Source: Halorubellus litoreus
GTDB taxonomy: Archaea > Halobacteriota > Halobacteria > Halobacteriales > Natrialbaceae
Length of the DNA stretch: 64,000 nt
NCBI RefSeq assembly: GCF_037081675.1
Contig: NZ_JAZAQL010000003.1
Coordinates: 124,001-188,000, forward strand
Direction: 5' to 3'
Position numbers and translations under genes: made by a program. This document shows positions 16,568 to 26,261 of the stretch, piece after piece. A model generated the notes under the pieces. The model was not told where the DNA came from, ran no database searches, and saw nothing but the letters and a program-made list of their open reading frames with translations. Numbering within the stretch: position 1 is the stretch's first letter; every line of letters begins with the position of its first letter.

Positions 16568-16597
16568 TGCGCGAACGCCGCGGGTGCGCGGGGGCCC

Positions 16598-16609
16598 GAC
16601 CATGGTCGC
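16598..16609. promoter_or_regulatory. CGACCATGGTCG palindrome, copy 1
   Basis: This 12-bp perfect palindrome ends 38 bases before the ATG of the sensor kinase at 16648 and about 10 bases before a TATA-like CTCTTTGAG. Two further exact copies lie before the HTH-10 gene (48103) and the liv operon (57610). Position just upstream of the TATA box suggests an activator site. Confidence 0.55.
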
Positions 16610-16625
16610 CCCGGAAGACTCTTTG

Positions 16626-16638
16626 AGTGAGACTCACT
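16626..16638. promoter_or_regulatory. 13-bp palindrome at the sensor kinase start
   Basis: AGTGAG-A-CTCACT is a perfect inverted repeat around one base, ending nine bases before the ATG at 16648, between TATA and start. It could be a repressor operator. Only symmetry and position support this. Confidence 0.35.
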
Positions 16639-16647
16639 GACTAGGGT

Positions 16648-18972
16648 ATGACCGATGGGGGCAGGGTGGACGTCGACGTCCTCTTCCTGAACCTCGCGGG
16701 GACGTCGAACGGCGGTGGAGCACTCCCGGATGACGTACGCGAGGGGTTCTCGGTGCGCCGAGTATCGACGGTGACGACCGCGGTCGACGTCCTCGCCGAT
16801 AGCACGGTCGCGTGCGTGGTCGTCGCCGGAACGGGGTCGACGGTCGCGGACGCGGTCACGGAGCTCGCTGCCATCGACGATTCGGCGGCGGTGCTCGCCG
16901 CGGTCGACGTTTCGACCGACGACGTCGCCGTGGACGCGCTCGAAGCGGGCGCCGACGACCTCGTCCCGGTCGGGAGCGACGACGGCGCGAGCGACGATAG
17001 CGACGACGGCGGGAGCGACGATGACGAAAGGAACGGCGACGTCAGGACGCGCGTGGTCGCGAACCGCGTCGAGAACGCGGTTCGGCGACGGCGGAACGCG
17101 CGGCAGGCGTCCGTGACCTACGAGAGCCGGGACGCACTGCTGGACGAGGCGAGCGTCCCCGTGCTGTTGGTCGGAGACGACGGGCGCGTCGTGCACGCCA
17201 CCGGTGGCGCGGCGACGTACCTCGGGTACGGGGACGCGCCAGCGATGATCGGCGAGCGAGTGGAGTCGTTCGTCCACCCCGAGGACCGTGAACGTACGAT
17301 GCTCGGCCTGTACGACGTCCTCGAGGGCGGGACGTCGACGGCGGAGGTCGAGTTGCGGTTGTTGACCGCGGACGGAGAGATACGGCACGCGGCCGTGACG
17401 ACGTCGCCCGCGTACTACGACGGCGAACTGGTGGCGCAGACGGTCGCAAAGGACGTGACGGACCGTCACGACCCGGTTCGGGCGCTCACGCGACGCGGTG
17501 CGGTGCTTCCGGCCGCGCTCGACGGCCTCGAGGGCCTCCTGTTCGTCGCGGACGCACAGTGGCGCGTCCAGTTCGGGAACGAGCACCTGCGAGAGCTCCT
17601 GGGGTACGACGAGGCGACCGTGAAGTCGCTCGACCCGACGTCGCTGTTCCCGTCCGCGGACCGGGACGCCGCGGTGGACGCGCTCGAGACGGCGCTCGAC
17701 GGGAACGCGGTGGCGTTCGAGACGCGCGTGTCGACGGCGACCGGTGGGCCGATCGACTGCGAGTTCCGACTGCGGCCCGTGGAGAACGACGACGGCGACG
17801 TCGTCGGCGTCGTCGGCGTCGGCCAGGACGTCGGCGAGCGAGTGCGTCGGGAGCGAGCGCTCCGGACGCTGAACACGGTCGGGTCGGACCTGAAGACGAG
17901 CGAGACGCCGACGGAGGCGAGCGAGCGCACGGTCGCCGCGGCGACCGAGGTCCTCGACATGGAGTTCTGTGGCGTGAGCCTCATCGAGGACGACGACTAC
18001 CTGGACATCGTCGCGGCGTCGGACGAACTGGAGGAGACGTGGACGATGCGGATGTCGGTCGACGAGGGCGTCGCGGGGTTGACCTACCGGACGGGGCGGT
18101 CGTTCCGCGTGGACGAACTCGACGCGTTCGAGGAAGCGGACCCGAAGGGCGAGTTCCACAGCCTCATCTCTGTGCCGGTCGGCGAGTACGGCGTCTTCCA
18201 GGCGGTCGCGGACGCGCCGAGTGCGTTCGACGAGACGGACCTGGAGCTCGCGGAGTTGCTCGCGAGACACCTGGCGACGGCGCTGTCACGCATCGACCGC
18301 GTGGCGCAGCTCCGCGAGCAGAACGAGCGGCTGTCGGAGTTCGCGAACGTCGTCAGTCACGACCTCCGGAACCCGCTGACGCTCATGCAGGCGGAACTCG
18401 AGATGGCCGAGGAGCGCGGCGACCCGGAGGACTTCGAGCGCGTCCGGGACGCTATCACGCGCATGGACGCACTCATCGACGACCTGCTGACGCTCGCTCG
18501 CGCCGGCGAGGGCGCTGCGGAGACCGAGCCGGTGGACGTTGCGATGGCGGTGACCGAAGCGTGGGCGCCCGTGTCGTCGACGACGGCGTCGGTATCCGTC
18601 GGTGACGTGCCGACGGTCGACGCGGACCCGTCCCGGTTGCGCCAGCTCCTCGAGAACCTGTTCCGGAACGCCGTGGAACATGGTTCCACGAGCAGTCGGA
18701 CGGAGTCCGACGACGCGGTCGAGCACGCTGGAGCGAACGTCTCGGTGACGGTCGGGGCGCTCCCGGACGACGCAGGGTTCTTCGTCGCCGACGACGGCCC
18801 GGGAGTCCCGGCGGAGAAGCGCGAGCGCGTGTTCGAGTCCGGGTACACGACGGCCGAGGACGGAACGGGGTTCGGGCTCCGTATCGTCGAGGACGTCGCG
18901 GACGCGCACGGGTGGTCGGTCTCGGTGACCGAGAGCGCCGACGGCGGCGCCCGCTTCGAGTTCCGTACTTGA
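16648..18972 (+). CDS. Soluble multi-domain sensor histidine kinase (REC-like, PAS, PAS, GAF)
   Basis: 774 residues. Residues 1-115 resemble a degenerate receiver domain, followed by an acidic linker (DDGASDDSDDGGSDDD). Two PAS domains follow (about 165-280: VLLVGDDGRVVHATGG, FVHPEDRERT; about 295-400: EGLLFVADAQWRVQFGNEH). A GAF domain spans about 420-550 (MEFCGVSLIEDDDYLDIVA, VPVGEYGVFQAVA). The HisKA helix has NVVSHDLRNPLT with His571, and the ATPase domain has LLENLFRNAVEHG, DDGPGVP and GTGFGLRIV. No transmembrane segment is present, so it senses cytoplasmic, redox or light-type signals; no cofactor residue is identified. It probably signals to an unlinked regulator. Confidence 0.88.
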   Translation: MTDGGRVDVDVLFLNLAGTSNGGGALPDDVREGFSVRRVSTVTTAVDVLADSTVACVVVAGTGSTVADAVTELAAIDDSAAVLAAVDVSTDDVAVDALEAGADDLVPVGSDDGASDDSDDGGSDDDERNGDVRTRVVANRVENAVRRRRNARQASVTYESRDALLDEASVPVLLVGDDGRVVHATGGAATYLGYGDAPAMIGERVESFVHPEDRERTMLGLYDVLEGGTSTAEVELRLLTADGEIRHAAVTTSPAYYDGELVAQTVAKDVTDRHDPVRALTRRGAVLPAALDGLEGLLFVADAQWRVQFGNEHLRELLGYDEATVKSLDPTSLFPSADRDAAVDALETALDGNAVAFETRVSTATGGPIDCEFRLRPVENDDGDVVGVVGVGQDVGERVRRERALRTLNTVGSDLKTSETPTEASERTVAAATEVLDMEFCGVSLIEDDDYLDIVAASDELEETWTMRMSVDEGVAGLTYRTGRSFRVDELDAFEEADPKGEFHSLISVPVGEYGVFQAVADAPSAFDETDLELAELLARHLATALSRIDRVAQLREQNERLSEFANVVSHDLRNPLTLMQAELEMAEERGDPEDFERVRDAITRMDALIDDLLTLARAGEGAAETEPVDVAMAVTEAWAPVSSTTASVSVGDVPTVDADPSRLRQLLENLFRNAVEHGSTSSRTESDDAVEHAGANVSVTVGALPDDAGFFVADDGPGVPAEKRERVFESGYTTAEDGTGFGLRIVEDVADAHGWSVSVTESADGGARFEFRT

Positions 18973-19047
18973 ACCTTCCGACGGCTTGTCGGCGGTGACG
19001 AACGCGACCCGGGTATTACTTGTCGAAGGATAGAGGGGAGGACACGC

Positions 19048-20298
19048 ATGGCTGGTGGCTACGACGACGATGGGACGCGGACGCGACGGGACGTCCTCCG
19101 GACGGCGGCGGCGGGCGTCGCGGCGAGTGGACTCGGCGCGAGCGCGGGGTGTCTGGCGACGCTCCCGCCGCTCGGTGAACGCGTACAGTTCGGTCGCGTG
19201 GACGCGCCAGCGGCCGACGACGCGACGTACGCGACGTGGGCGCCCGACGGCGACGCGATCGACGGGGAGACGACGCTCGACGCCTCGATGGACGTGATGT
19301 CCGTCGCACCGGCGGCGCTCCACGCGTCCGAGCTCGGACGGCACGCGTCGTTCCCGGCGACGTTCCTGAAGACGCGCGTCGACTACTTCGGGCACGGGTT
19401 CGAGACCTACCGCGGCGCGTTCAGTTACGGGCCCGTGGTCGCGCTCGTCGGCGACGTCGACCGCGAACTGGTCGGGCGGACCGCCGTCGACGGCGGGTAC
19501 GAGCGAGCGGACGGCTACGAGTCCTACGACGTGTACGAACGCGACGACGTGGCGCGCGCGGCGTTCGTCGGCGACGACGTGGTCGCGTGGGCGCACGGGT
19601 CGACCGCGCGGACGGACGTCGGTGCGGTCCTTGACGCTCGCGACGGCCGGATTCCGACGCGCTACGAGCGCGACGACGGGTTCGCGACCGCGGTCGACGC
19701 AGTCGGCGAACACCCCTCGACGTGGCTGTTCGAGCAGGAGTCGAACGATATCGAGCGGACGTTCCCGGAGGCGACCCACGTCGGGATGGGGACGACCGCC
19801 GACGACGACGGCGTCTACTTCGTGCTGACGTTCTACTTCGATGACGGCGGAACGCCGACGGTGGGAGCGGCTCGGGACGCGATGGAGAAGCGCGACCGAG
19901 CGCTGGAGTCGGAGGCGACGGAGGTGTCGGTCGGGGACGCGATGGTCGAGGTGGAGATACAGTTGTCGTGGGCGGCGTACCGACGGGATAGCCCTGCCGC
20001 GCTCGACGACTGGCCGCAGGTCACGTGGGGCGTGACGCGCGAGGAGCGGTCGGTGAGCGTCCGGCACGCGGCGGGCGACCCCGTCGACGCCGGCTGGCTC
20101 GACGTCTCGTTCTTCCCGGAGGTCGAGTCGCCGCCGGCGCTGTTCGAGTCGGGGACGGTCGGTCCCGGGGACGTGGCGACGCTCGACCGCGACGACGTCC
20201 CGGCGGACGCGCGGAAACTGAACGTCACGGCGTCACCGCCCGAGAGCGACTCGATCAGCACGGTGCTATCGGTGGAACTCGACGGCGAGGATGCGTGA
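19048..20298 (+). CDS. Tat-exported lipoprotein of unknown function
   Basis: 416 residues. The N-terminus has RTRRDVLRTAAAGVAASGLGASAGC, a twin-arginine signal ending in a lipobox cysteine. The mature part is acidic, with two similar-looking halves (YFGHGFETYRGAFSYGPVVALVGDVDREL and TWLFEQESNDIERTFPEATHVGMGTTADD) and no enzyme motif I recognise. It is a haloarchaeal surface protein. A TATTACTTG stretch at about 19014-19022 lies some 28 bases upstream of the ATG. Confidence 0.7.
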   Translation: MAGGYDDDGTRTRRDVLRTAAAGVAASGLGASAGCLATLPPLGERVQFGRVDAPAADDATYATWAPDGDAIDGETTLDASMDVMSVAPAALHASELGRHASFPATFLKTRVDYFGHGFETYRGAFSYGPVVALVGDVDRELVGRTAVDGGYERADGYESYDVYERDDVARAAFVGDDVVAWAHGSTARTDVGAVLDARDGRIPTRYERDDGFATAVDAVGEHPSTWLFEQESNDIERTFPEATHVGMGTTADDDGVYFVLTFYFDDGGTPTVGAARDAMEKRDRALESEATEVSVGDAMVEVEIQLSWAAYRRDSPAALDDWPQVTWGVTREERSVSVRHAAGDPVDAGWLDVSFFPEVESPPALFESGTVGPGDVATLDRDDVPADARKLNVTASPPESDSISTVLSVELDGEDA

Positions 20299-20411
20299 CC
20301 GCGACGGCGTCGACGAATCGGAGCCGCGCGAGTTCGAGGTCGTCGACGACGAACTGGTCGCGTCCCGCGACTCCGGACAGTTTACGAGCGTGGACGTGTC
20401 AGCAAGGAACT

Positions 20412-20762
20412 GTGAGTGAGGACGTGGACCTGGCGACCGTCGTCTCGCTGCTGGACGACGAGTGCGCGCGGGACATCCTGGTCGCGACGAGCACCGCGTC
20501 GCTGTCGGCGACGGAGCTCGGGGAGCGACTCGACGCCTCGCTCTCGACGGTCTACCGGCGACTGGAGCGGTTACACGACGCTGGACTCGTCGTCGAGGGG
20601 ACGCGGCCGCGCGCCGACGGCCACCACGACACTGTGTACAGCGCGGACCTCGACGAGTTCACGGTCTCGCTCGCGGACGACGGCATGGAGTTCGAGCTAC
20701 GGCGGCGGCGCGAGGACGTCGCGGGACGGCTCGCGCGCCGCTGGGATGACCTGAAACGATGA
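20412..20762 (+). CDS. ArsR-like winged helix-turn-helix regulator
   Basis: 116 residues from GTG 20412; a CAGTTTACGA box at 20379-20388 about 25-30 bases upstream supports a leaderless start there. The HTH reads LLDDECARDILVATSTASLSATELGERLDASLSTVYRRLERLHDAGLV, followed by a beta wing (DGHHDTVYSADLDEFTV) and a helical dimerisation end. The stop overlaps the start of the small membrane protein by four bases. This pair (HTH plus a small three-helix membrane protein) is a recurrent haloarchaeal module; its signal is unknown. Confidence 0.85.
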   Translation: MSEDVDLATVVSLLDDECARDILVATSTASLSATELGERLDASLSTVYRRLERLHDAGLVVEGTRPRADGHHDTVYSADLDEFTVSLADDGMEFELRRRREDVAGRLARRWDDLKR

Positions 20763-21076
20763 TCTACGTGTACGGCTTCAATCTCGTCGAACTCGCGGTG
20801 ATAGCGGCCGCGGGCGCGTCGACGCTCGTCGGTCTCTACATCGGGTATCAGGCGTATCGGGCGCTGGAACTGTACGACGACCGGTCGATGTTCTACCTCG
20901 CGGTCGGCCTCATCCTCCTGACGGTCGTGACGTACGCGACGGCGTTCGCGGGCACGGTCCTCCTCCGGTTCGAGGTGCTCGCGCTCCCCGCGCAGGACGC
21001 GTTCCGGCTCGTCGTCCGCTGCTGTCAGCTCGCGGGCCTGCTCTGTATCGCGTACTCGCTGTCGCTACGGCGGTGA
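20759..21076 (+). CDS. Small membrane protein (DUF7521-type) paired with the HTH regulator
   Basis: 105 residues with three hydrophobic segments (VELAVIAAAGASTLVGLYIGY, FYLAVGLILLTVVTYATAFAG, RLVVRCCQLAGLLCIAYSLS). The fixed coupling with the preceding ArsR-like gene (ATGA overlap) suggests it senses a membrane signal or sequesters the regulator. This is inference; no function is established to my knowledge. Confidence 0.75.
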   Translation: MIYVYGFNLVELAVIAAAGASTLVGLYIGYQAYRALELYDDRSMFYLAVGLILLTVVTYATAFAGTVLLRFEVLALPAQDAFRLVVRCCQLAGLLCIAYSLSLRR

Positions 21077-21132
21077 CGGCGCGGACGCGCCGGTCGTCGC
21101 GAGCGAACCGAGCGAACGAGGGGGCGTCGCTC

Positions 21133-22617
21133 TCAGTCGCCGCGCTCGACCTCCGCATCCGCGTCCGTGTCCACGTCCGCGTCGTCACCGACGGTAGTGC
21201 GTTCGTCGACGTCCGCGGGGAGATCGGGGACGCGACTGGTGTCGTGCTGGCCGACTGGCGGCCGGTTGACGACGGCGGCGTCGCTCGCCGCGAGGTCGGT
21301 GTGCTCGCGCTCGTCGGTCATCTCGCCGTCCGCAACCGCCCGCGCATCCTGGTCGATGCGCATCGAGCAGAACTCGACGCCGCACATCGAGCAGAACCTG
21401 GCGTCCTTGTAGTTGTCACCGGGCAGGGTCTGGTCGTGGTAGTCGCGAGCGCGGTCCCCGTCGAGCGCGAGGTCGAACTGGCGGCGCCAGTCGAAGTCGT
21501 AGCGGGCCTCCGAGAGGGCGTCGTCCCAGTCGCGGGCGCCCGGGCGGTCGTTGGCGACGTCGGCGGCGTGTGCGGCGATCCGGTACGCGGCGAGGCCGTC
21601 GCGGACGTCCTCGGCCTCGGGGAGCCCGAGGTGCTCCTTGGGCGTGACGTAGCACAGCATCGCGGCGCCGTGGCGCGCGGCCTCGGTCGCGCCGATGGCG
21701 CTCGTGATGTGGTCGTAGCCGGGTGCGACGTCGGTGACGAGCGGGCCGAGGACGTAGAACGGCGCGCCGTCGCAGACCGCCTGCTGGCGCTCGACGTTCT
21801 CGCGGATCTCGTCCATCGGAACGTGACCGGGACCTTCGACCATCACCTGGACGCCGCGGTCCTGGGCGTGCGCGGTGAGTTCGCCGAGCGTCTCCAGTTC
21901 CGCGTACTGCGCGGCGTCGCTCGCGTCCGCGAGACTCCCCGGTCGGAGGCCGTCGCCGAGACTGACGGTGACGTCGTGCTCGACGAGGACGTCGCAGTAG
22001 TCGTCGAAGTTCGCGTACAGCGGGTTCTCCATCGCGTTCTCCTCCATCCACTGCGCGAGGATGGAGCCGCCCCGGGAGACGATGCCGGTGGTGCGGTCGT
22101 CCGTGAGCGGCAGGTGCTCCATGCGGACGCCGGCGTGCAGCGTCACGTAGTCCACGCCCTGCTCGGCTTGCTTCTCGACGACGGAGAGGAGGCGTTCGTG
22201 CGTGAGGTCGGCGGGGCCGTCGACGCGCGTGAGTGCCTCGTAGATGGGGACGGTGCCGACGGGGACCGGCGAGTGCGCGACGTTCGCCTCGCGGATGGCG
22301 TCGAGGTCGTCGCCCGTGGAGAGGTCCATGACGGTGTCGGCGCCGTGGTGGACGGCGGCGTGGAGCTTCTCGAGTTCGCCCGAGCGGTCGCTCGTCGTCT
22401 CGGAGTTCCCGATGTTCGCGTTCACCTTCGTCGCGAACTCGCGCCCGATGACCATCGGGTCGAGCGCGTCGTGGTGGACGTTCGCCGGAATGACAGCCTG
22501 GCCGTCGGCGACCTGTTCGCGGACGTATCGCGGGTCGACCTGTTCTCGTTCGGCGACGCGTTCCATCGCGTCCGTTATCTCGCCGTCTCGTGCGCGCTGC
22601 AGTTGCGTTCGAACCAT
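21133..22617 (-). CDS. thiC: Phosphomethylpyrimidine synthase ThiC
   Basis: 494 residues. A radical SAM enzyme of thiamine biosynthesis that rearranges 5-aminoimidazole ribonucleotide to HMP phosphate. It has the ThiC landmarks KVNANIGNSE, GADTVMDLSTG, VPVGTVPIYEAL, DYVTLHAGV, SRGGSI, EGPGHVPMDEI, GPLVTDVAPGYDHI and the C-terminal iron-sulphur cluster motif Cys409-x2-Cys412-x4-Cys417 (CSMCGVEFC). An acidic tail follows. The start is the ATG at 22617; a TTTATCACC box about 23-30 bases upstream implies a leaderless mRNA. A dyad at 22618-22645 overlaps this promoter and resembles the one before the tenA operon, so thiamine-dependent repression is likely. Confidence 0.96.
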   Translation of the reverse strand: MVRTQLQRARDGEITDAMERVAEREQVDPRYVREQVADGQAVIPANVHHDALDPMVIGREFATKVNANIGNSETTSDRSGELEKLHAAVHHGADTVMDLSTGDDLDAIREANVAHSPVPVGTVPIYEALTRVDGPADLTHERLLSVVEKQAEQGVDYVTLHAGVRMEHLPLTDDRTTGIVSRGGSILAQWMEENAMENPLYANFDDYCDVLVEHDVTVSLGDGLRPGSLADASDAAQYAELETLGELTAHAQDRGVQVMVEGPGHVPMDEIRENVERQQAVCDGAPFYVLGPLVTDVAPGYDHITSAIGATEAARHGAAMLCYVTPKEHLGLPEAEDVRDGLAAYRIAAHAADVANDRPGARDWDDALSEARYDFDWRRQFDLALDGDRARDYHDQTLPGDNYKDARFCSMCGVEFCSMRIDQDARAVADGEMTDEREHTDLAASDAAVVNRPPVGQHDTSRVPDLPADVDERTTVGDDADVDTDADAEVERGD

Positions 22618-22645
22618 TCACCACTAGGTGATACCACTTGGTGAT
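22618..22645 (-). promoter_or_regulatory. Putative thiamine-responsive operator of thiC
   Basis: On the plus strand TCACCA (22618-22623) and TGGTGA (22639-22644) form a spaced inverted repeat around CTAGGTGATACCACT. The inner ACTAGGTGATACCAC resembles ACTGGTGGTACCACC at 46060 before tenA. It overlaps the TATA box and the first bases of the leaderless transcript, the position expected for a repressor. ThiR-type archaeal thiamine regulators are the obvious candidate; this is inference. Confidence 0.6.
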
Positions 22646-22806
22646 AAACATTCGTGTTTCGAGAGCTCGGCGTCGTCGAGAAGCACACCCCACGCTAAGC
22701 AAGAGTAAAGGAGCCGAAAGCCCAGATAACGCCCAATCCCGGGCGTGTCAGAACACGATTAGTTCCGGTCGTCTGCGGCCGGGTCGCCGCGGACCACGAC
22801 AGCGGG

Positions 22807-23874
22807 TCAGTCGGCGTGCTGCTCGACGCCCTCGTAGGGCTCCCGCGAGATGGTCTCGCGGAGGTCCGCGAGCGCCTCCCGCCCCGTCGTCGAGGCGGCG
22901 TGCGTGACCGCGAACACCTCCTCGCGAGAGATCTTCACGCCGCGCTCGGTGAGCGCGTCCTCGGGTCGCGCCCCGAGTTCGCGGAGGGTACCGACCGCGA
23001 GCAGGAACGGGACGCTCCACGCCTCAAGCGTGTTCCCGTGCACGAGCGGCATCGACTCCAGGTACGTCTGCGCGTCGTCGAGGAAGCCGCGAGCGTGGTC
23101 GGCGGTCCGCTGGACGACCCGGGCCGCGGCACCGCGGTGCTCGGGTTCGACGACCTCCTCCTGGGGGACGCCCTCGGCCTCGAGCCACTCGTTCGGGAGG
23201 TAGACGTTGTTCTCGTCGACGTAGTCGTCGTAGACGTCCTTCGAGACGTTCGTCAACTGGAGGAGTTGCCCGAACTCCTCGGCGGTCCCCTGCATGCGGC
23301 GGGCGCGGTCCTGGTCGACGTCCGTGCGCGTCAGGAGGTTCGTGACGAGTTCGCCGACCGTCCCGGCGGCGTAGTGACAGTACTCCTCGAGTTCCTCGGC
23401 GTCGCCGATGCGGAGCCCGCCCTCGTTGCTGTACCGTTCGACGAACGCCGCCATCCCGTCGACCATCTCGACGACCGGGCCGACGACCGCCGACTGGACG
23501 TCCTCGGGGAGCGCCGCGAACGTCGCGAGGACGGTCGGCGACCGCGCGACGACCTCCCAGTCGTCGTTCCGTTCGCCCTCGGCGGGCACGTACGCGTCGA
23601 CGTCCGCGCGGAACTCCTCGATGGTCGCGTCCGCGTCGGGGTCGACCGCGTCCCGGTACGTCCGGAGGAGCGCCGCCTGCTCCTCGGGCGGGAGATGCCC
23701 CGCGTCCTCGACCGTGTCAGCGACTCGACAGAGGAGATACCCCAGACAGATGTGGGTCGACATCGGTTCCTCCAGTACGTCGACTGTCAGGGCGAACGTC
23801 CGCGACACGCCCTGTACGGCCTCGTGACACCACGCCTCGTCGACATCACCACGATAACACTCACGCCCGCTCAT
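22807..23874 (-). CDS. Squalene/phytoene synthase family protein, probably squalene synthase
   Basis: 355 residues from the ATG at 23874 (MSGRECYRGDVDEAW). It has both aspartate-rich prenyl-diphosphate motifs: DTVED at about residues 54-58 and DVYDD at about 208, with VSRTFALTVDVLEEPM and YCHYAAGTVGEL around the substrate pocket. Head-to-head condensation of two farnesyl diphosphates to squalene is favoured by its length and the eukaryotic/squalene-synthase-like YCHYAAGTVG; phytoene synthesis from geranylgeranyl diphosphate is the alternative. No other carotenoid gene is nearby. A GGTATATCTG stretch lies just upstream of the start. Confidence 0.85.
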   Translation of the reverse strand: MSGRECYRGDVDEAWCHEAVQGVSRTFALTVDVLEEPMSTHICLGYLLCRVADTVEDAGHLPPEEQAALLRTYRDAVDPDADATIEEFRADVDAYVPAEGERNDDWEVVARSPTVLATFAALPEDVQSAVVGPVVEMVDGMAAFVERYSNEGGLRIGDAEELEEYCHYAAGTVGELVTNLLTRTDVDQDRARRMQGTAEEFGQLLQLTNVSKDVYDDYVDENNVYLPNEWLEAEGVPQEEVVEPEHRGAAARVVQRTADHARGFLDDAQTYLESMPLVHGNTLEAWSVPFLLAVGTLRELGARPEDALTERGVKISREEVFAVTHAASTTGREALADLRETISREPYEGVEQHAD

Positions 23875-24089
23875 CAGATATACCCGACCAAAAGGGCCCC
23901 GCGGCAAAAAGCCTCCGGGGTAACGACGGCCCGAATCCGACCCGAATCCGGCCCGAGTCCCCGATTCCGTCGGTGTCGAACGGTCAGAGTCTCGCACTGA
24001 CCGGGCGAAGGTGTCACGGGAGGAACTGGAAGCGTTCGAGAAGCGCGGTGAGCGCTGCGAACGCGGCCGCGGACGTGGGACGCGAGCGC

Positions 24090-26024
24090 CTAGAGTCGTC
24101 GGTCGAAGAAGTCCGCCGTCAGCCGGAACGTCCGGATCTTGTGGTCGGCGTCCGTCGACGTGTGGCCCTCCTCGCCGAGTTCCACGTACTCGAACTCCTC
24201 GCCCTCCTCCCACCCGCGTTCGAGGAGCGCGTCGCGGAACGTCCGCGCCTGCGATATCGGACAGCGCGGGTCGTTCACGCCGTGGACCATCAGGAGCGGG
24301 TCCTCCATGTCGTCGACGTGCGTGATCGCCGAGCGGTCGCGGTAGAGGTCGGCGTCCTCGTCGGGGTCGCCGACGAGCTGTTCGAGGTACGACTGGAAGT
24401 GCGGCATCGACTTCTCGTACAGCAGTTCCAGGTCGGTCATCCCGACGAACGCCGCGCCCGCGCTCCAGAACCCGGGACGCTGCACGAGCTGCATGTACGT
24501 CGAGTACCCGCCGTAGGAGCCGCCGTAGACGGCGACGCGCTCGGCGTCCACCCAGTCTCGGCGCTTCAGCCAGCGGCCGGCTTCCGCGACGTCGACCTGT
24601 TCCATGCCACCCCAGTCGCCGTTGATGCGGTGCTTGAACTCGCGGCCGCGGCCCGTGGACCCGCGGTAGTTCGGGAGCATCACGGTGTAGCCCTCGTCGA
24701 CGAGGAACTGGACGCGCGCGTTGAACCGCCGGGACTCGGCCGCGCTCGGGCCGCCGTGGACCATCACGATGGCGGGTGACGGCCGCTCGCCCGAGTCGTA
24801 GACGAGTGCCTCGATGTCGAGGCCGTCGGTGGACTCGTACGTGACGACGTCGCAGGGCGCGAAGTCGTCGGGGTCGAACCGTCCGTACTCGGCGTCGACG
24901 AGGGAGTCGGAGGCGTCGGCGTCGAGGTCGTGCGCGAGCAGGCGCTGGCGCGTGGTCGGGGTTTCGTGCGTGACGAGCACGCGGCCGTCGGCGAGGACGC
25001 CGTCGTCGGCGCTCGACCCGGGGAACCGGGCGACGCCCTCGAGGAGGTCGAGTTCGGTGGCGGCGTCGGTGTCGTCGCGCTCGTAGTGGACGGCGACCTC
25101 CGCGCAGTCGCGCGCTCGACGCGCGAGGAACCCGTCGCCGTCGGGGAGGACGAACGCGGGCACCTCCTCGCGGTCGGGCGAGCCGTACCACGTCACCGAC
25201 CCGGATTCGAGGTCGTAGACGCCGGGGCGCGTGGTGTCCTCGCTGTCGTCCGAGAGCAGGACGGCGTCGCCGCTCGGGAACCAGTCGGCGATAGTCGTCT
25301 CCGCGCCGACGTCGCCGACGTCGAGACGGTGCGCGTCGACGGCGGCGTCACCGTCGCCGGACGCGCCCGCGTCCTCGCCGCCAGCCGGGGCGACGCCCTC
25401 GTCGCGGTCGGCGTCGAGGGCCGCGAGGGAGGCGACGTACGGGTCCTCGTTGTCGAGGTCGTCCCGCTCGTTCGTCCGGTAGGCGACGCGGTCACCGTCG
25501 GGCGAGAACTGGCCGAAGGAGGCCGGGCGGTCGTACGCGGTGAGTTGCGTCGACTCGCCGGTCGCGACGTCGTGAACGTGAAGGTTCATCTGGCCGGTCG
25601 CGGTCGTCGAGTAGAGGAGCCGCGAACCGTCCGGGGAGACGTCCTGGAGGTTGGTCTGGCCGTCGGTCTCGACGACGAGGTCGACGTCCCCGTCGAGCGT
25701 GATGGCGTAGATATCGTTCTGCTCGTCGCCGTCGTCCTGGTCGCGGTGGAAGAACACGCGGTCGCCGTCGGCGTCCCACGCGATGGGGTACATCGCGTTC
25801 TCGGGGACGTTCCCGTCGCTGACCTGCGTGCGCTCGCCCGATTCGACGTCGAGGACGTAGAGCTCGTTCCGTCCGGTCTCGTCGTGGTAGAACGCGATCC
25901 GGTCGCCGTCGGGACTCACCGTCGGATGGTAGAACTCGGGGAGGGACGCGAGAGCCTCGAGTGTGTCGTCGTCGCTTCCTGCGCGGCGCGTCGTGGCCTG
26001 TTGGGCGTCGTTATCGTCTGTCAT
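24090..26024 (-). CDS. S9 family prolyl-oligopeptidase/acylaminoacyl-peptidase-like protein
   Basis: 644 residues. The N-terminal half is a beta propeller with TolB/WD-like blades (PTVSPDGDRIAFYHDETG, DVSPDGSRLLYS, FSPDGDRVAYRT). The C-terminal alpha/beta-hydrolase domain has the nucleophile motif GGSYGG (Ser503), the acid in NDPRCP (Asp585) and EEGHT (His621). It should cleave oligopeptides or remove N-acylated residues in the cytoplasm; there is no signal peptide. A second, distant S9 gene lies at 36952. Confidence 0.9.
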   Translation of the reverse strand: MTDDNDAQQATTRRAGSDDDTLEALASLPEFYHPTVSPDGDRIAFYHDETGRNELYVLDVESGERTQVSDGNVPENAMYPIAWDADGDRVFFHRDQDDGDEQNDIYAITLDGDVDLVVETDGQTNLQDVSPDGSRLLYSTTATGQMNLHVHDVATGESTQLTAYDRPASFGQFSPDGDRVAYRTNERDDLDNEDPYVASLAALDADRDEGVAPAGGEDAGASGDGDAAVDAHRLDVGDVGAETTIADWFPSGDAVLLSDDSEDTTRPGVYDLESGSVTWYGSPDREEVPAFVLPDGDGFLARRARDCAEVAVHYERDDTDAATELDLLEGVARFPGSSADDGVLADGRVLVTHETPTTRQRLLAHDLDADASDSLVDAEYGRFDPDDFAPCDVVTYESTDGLDIEALVYDSGERPSPAIVMVHGGPSAAESRRFNARVQFLVDEGYTVMLPNYRGSTGRGREFKHRINGDWGGMEQVDVAEAGRWLKRRDWVDAERVAVYGGSYGGYSTYMQLVQRPGFWSAGAAFVGMTDLELLYEKSMPHFQSYLEQLVGDPDEDADLYRDRSAITHVDDMEDPLLMVHGVNDPRCPISQARTFRDALLERGWEEGEEFEYVELGEEGHTSTDADHKIRTFRLTADFFDRRL

Positions 26025-26261
26025 GATGGGTTGGTGGTGCGGTCGGCGCGCGATGCGTCGGGGGCTCGACAGGTGGCCGCGGTCGGTGACCGTGGCGCTG
26101 GTGGCGGTCGGGTTGGTGCGGTAGAATCGAAGCAGTCGCTACGGAAAAGAATTGTTATTTCGATTTACAGTCTTCTCCGCTTACATTTTCGCACGCTGGG
26201 GATTTAGTTCTTTCCATGCATCTGGTTCGCGGTCGAATTGAATCGGTGCGCGCGCCGAGTC

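Noticed and set aside
22807..25191. A 794-codon minus-strand frame joining squalene synthase to an upstream segment
   Set aside because: The upstream part is an out-of-frame shadow of the S9 peptidase gene; the enzyme begins at ATG 23874.
26025..26261. A replication origin or insertion-element end near the orc gene
   Set aside because: The stretch is A+T-richer, but I see no repeated origin boxes, no target duplication and no transposase.
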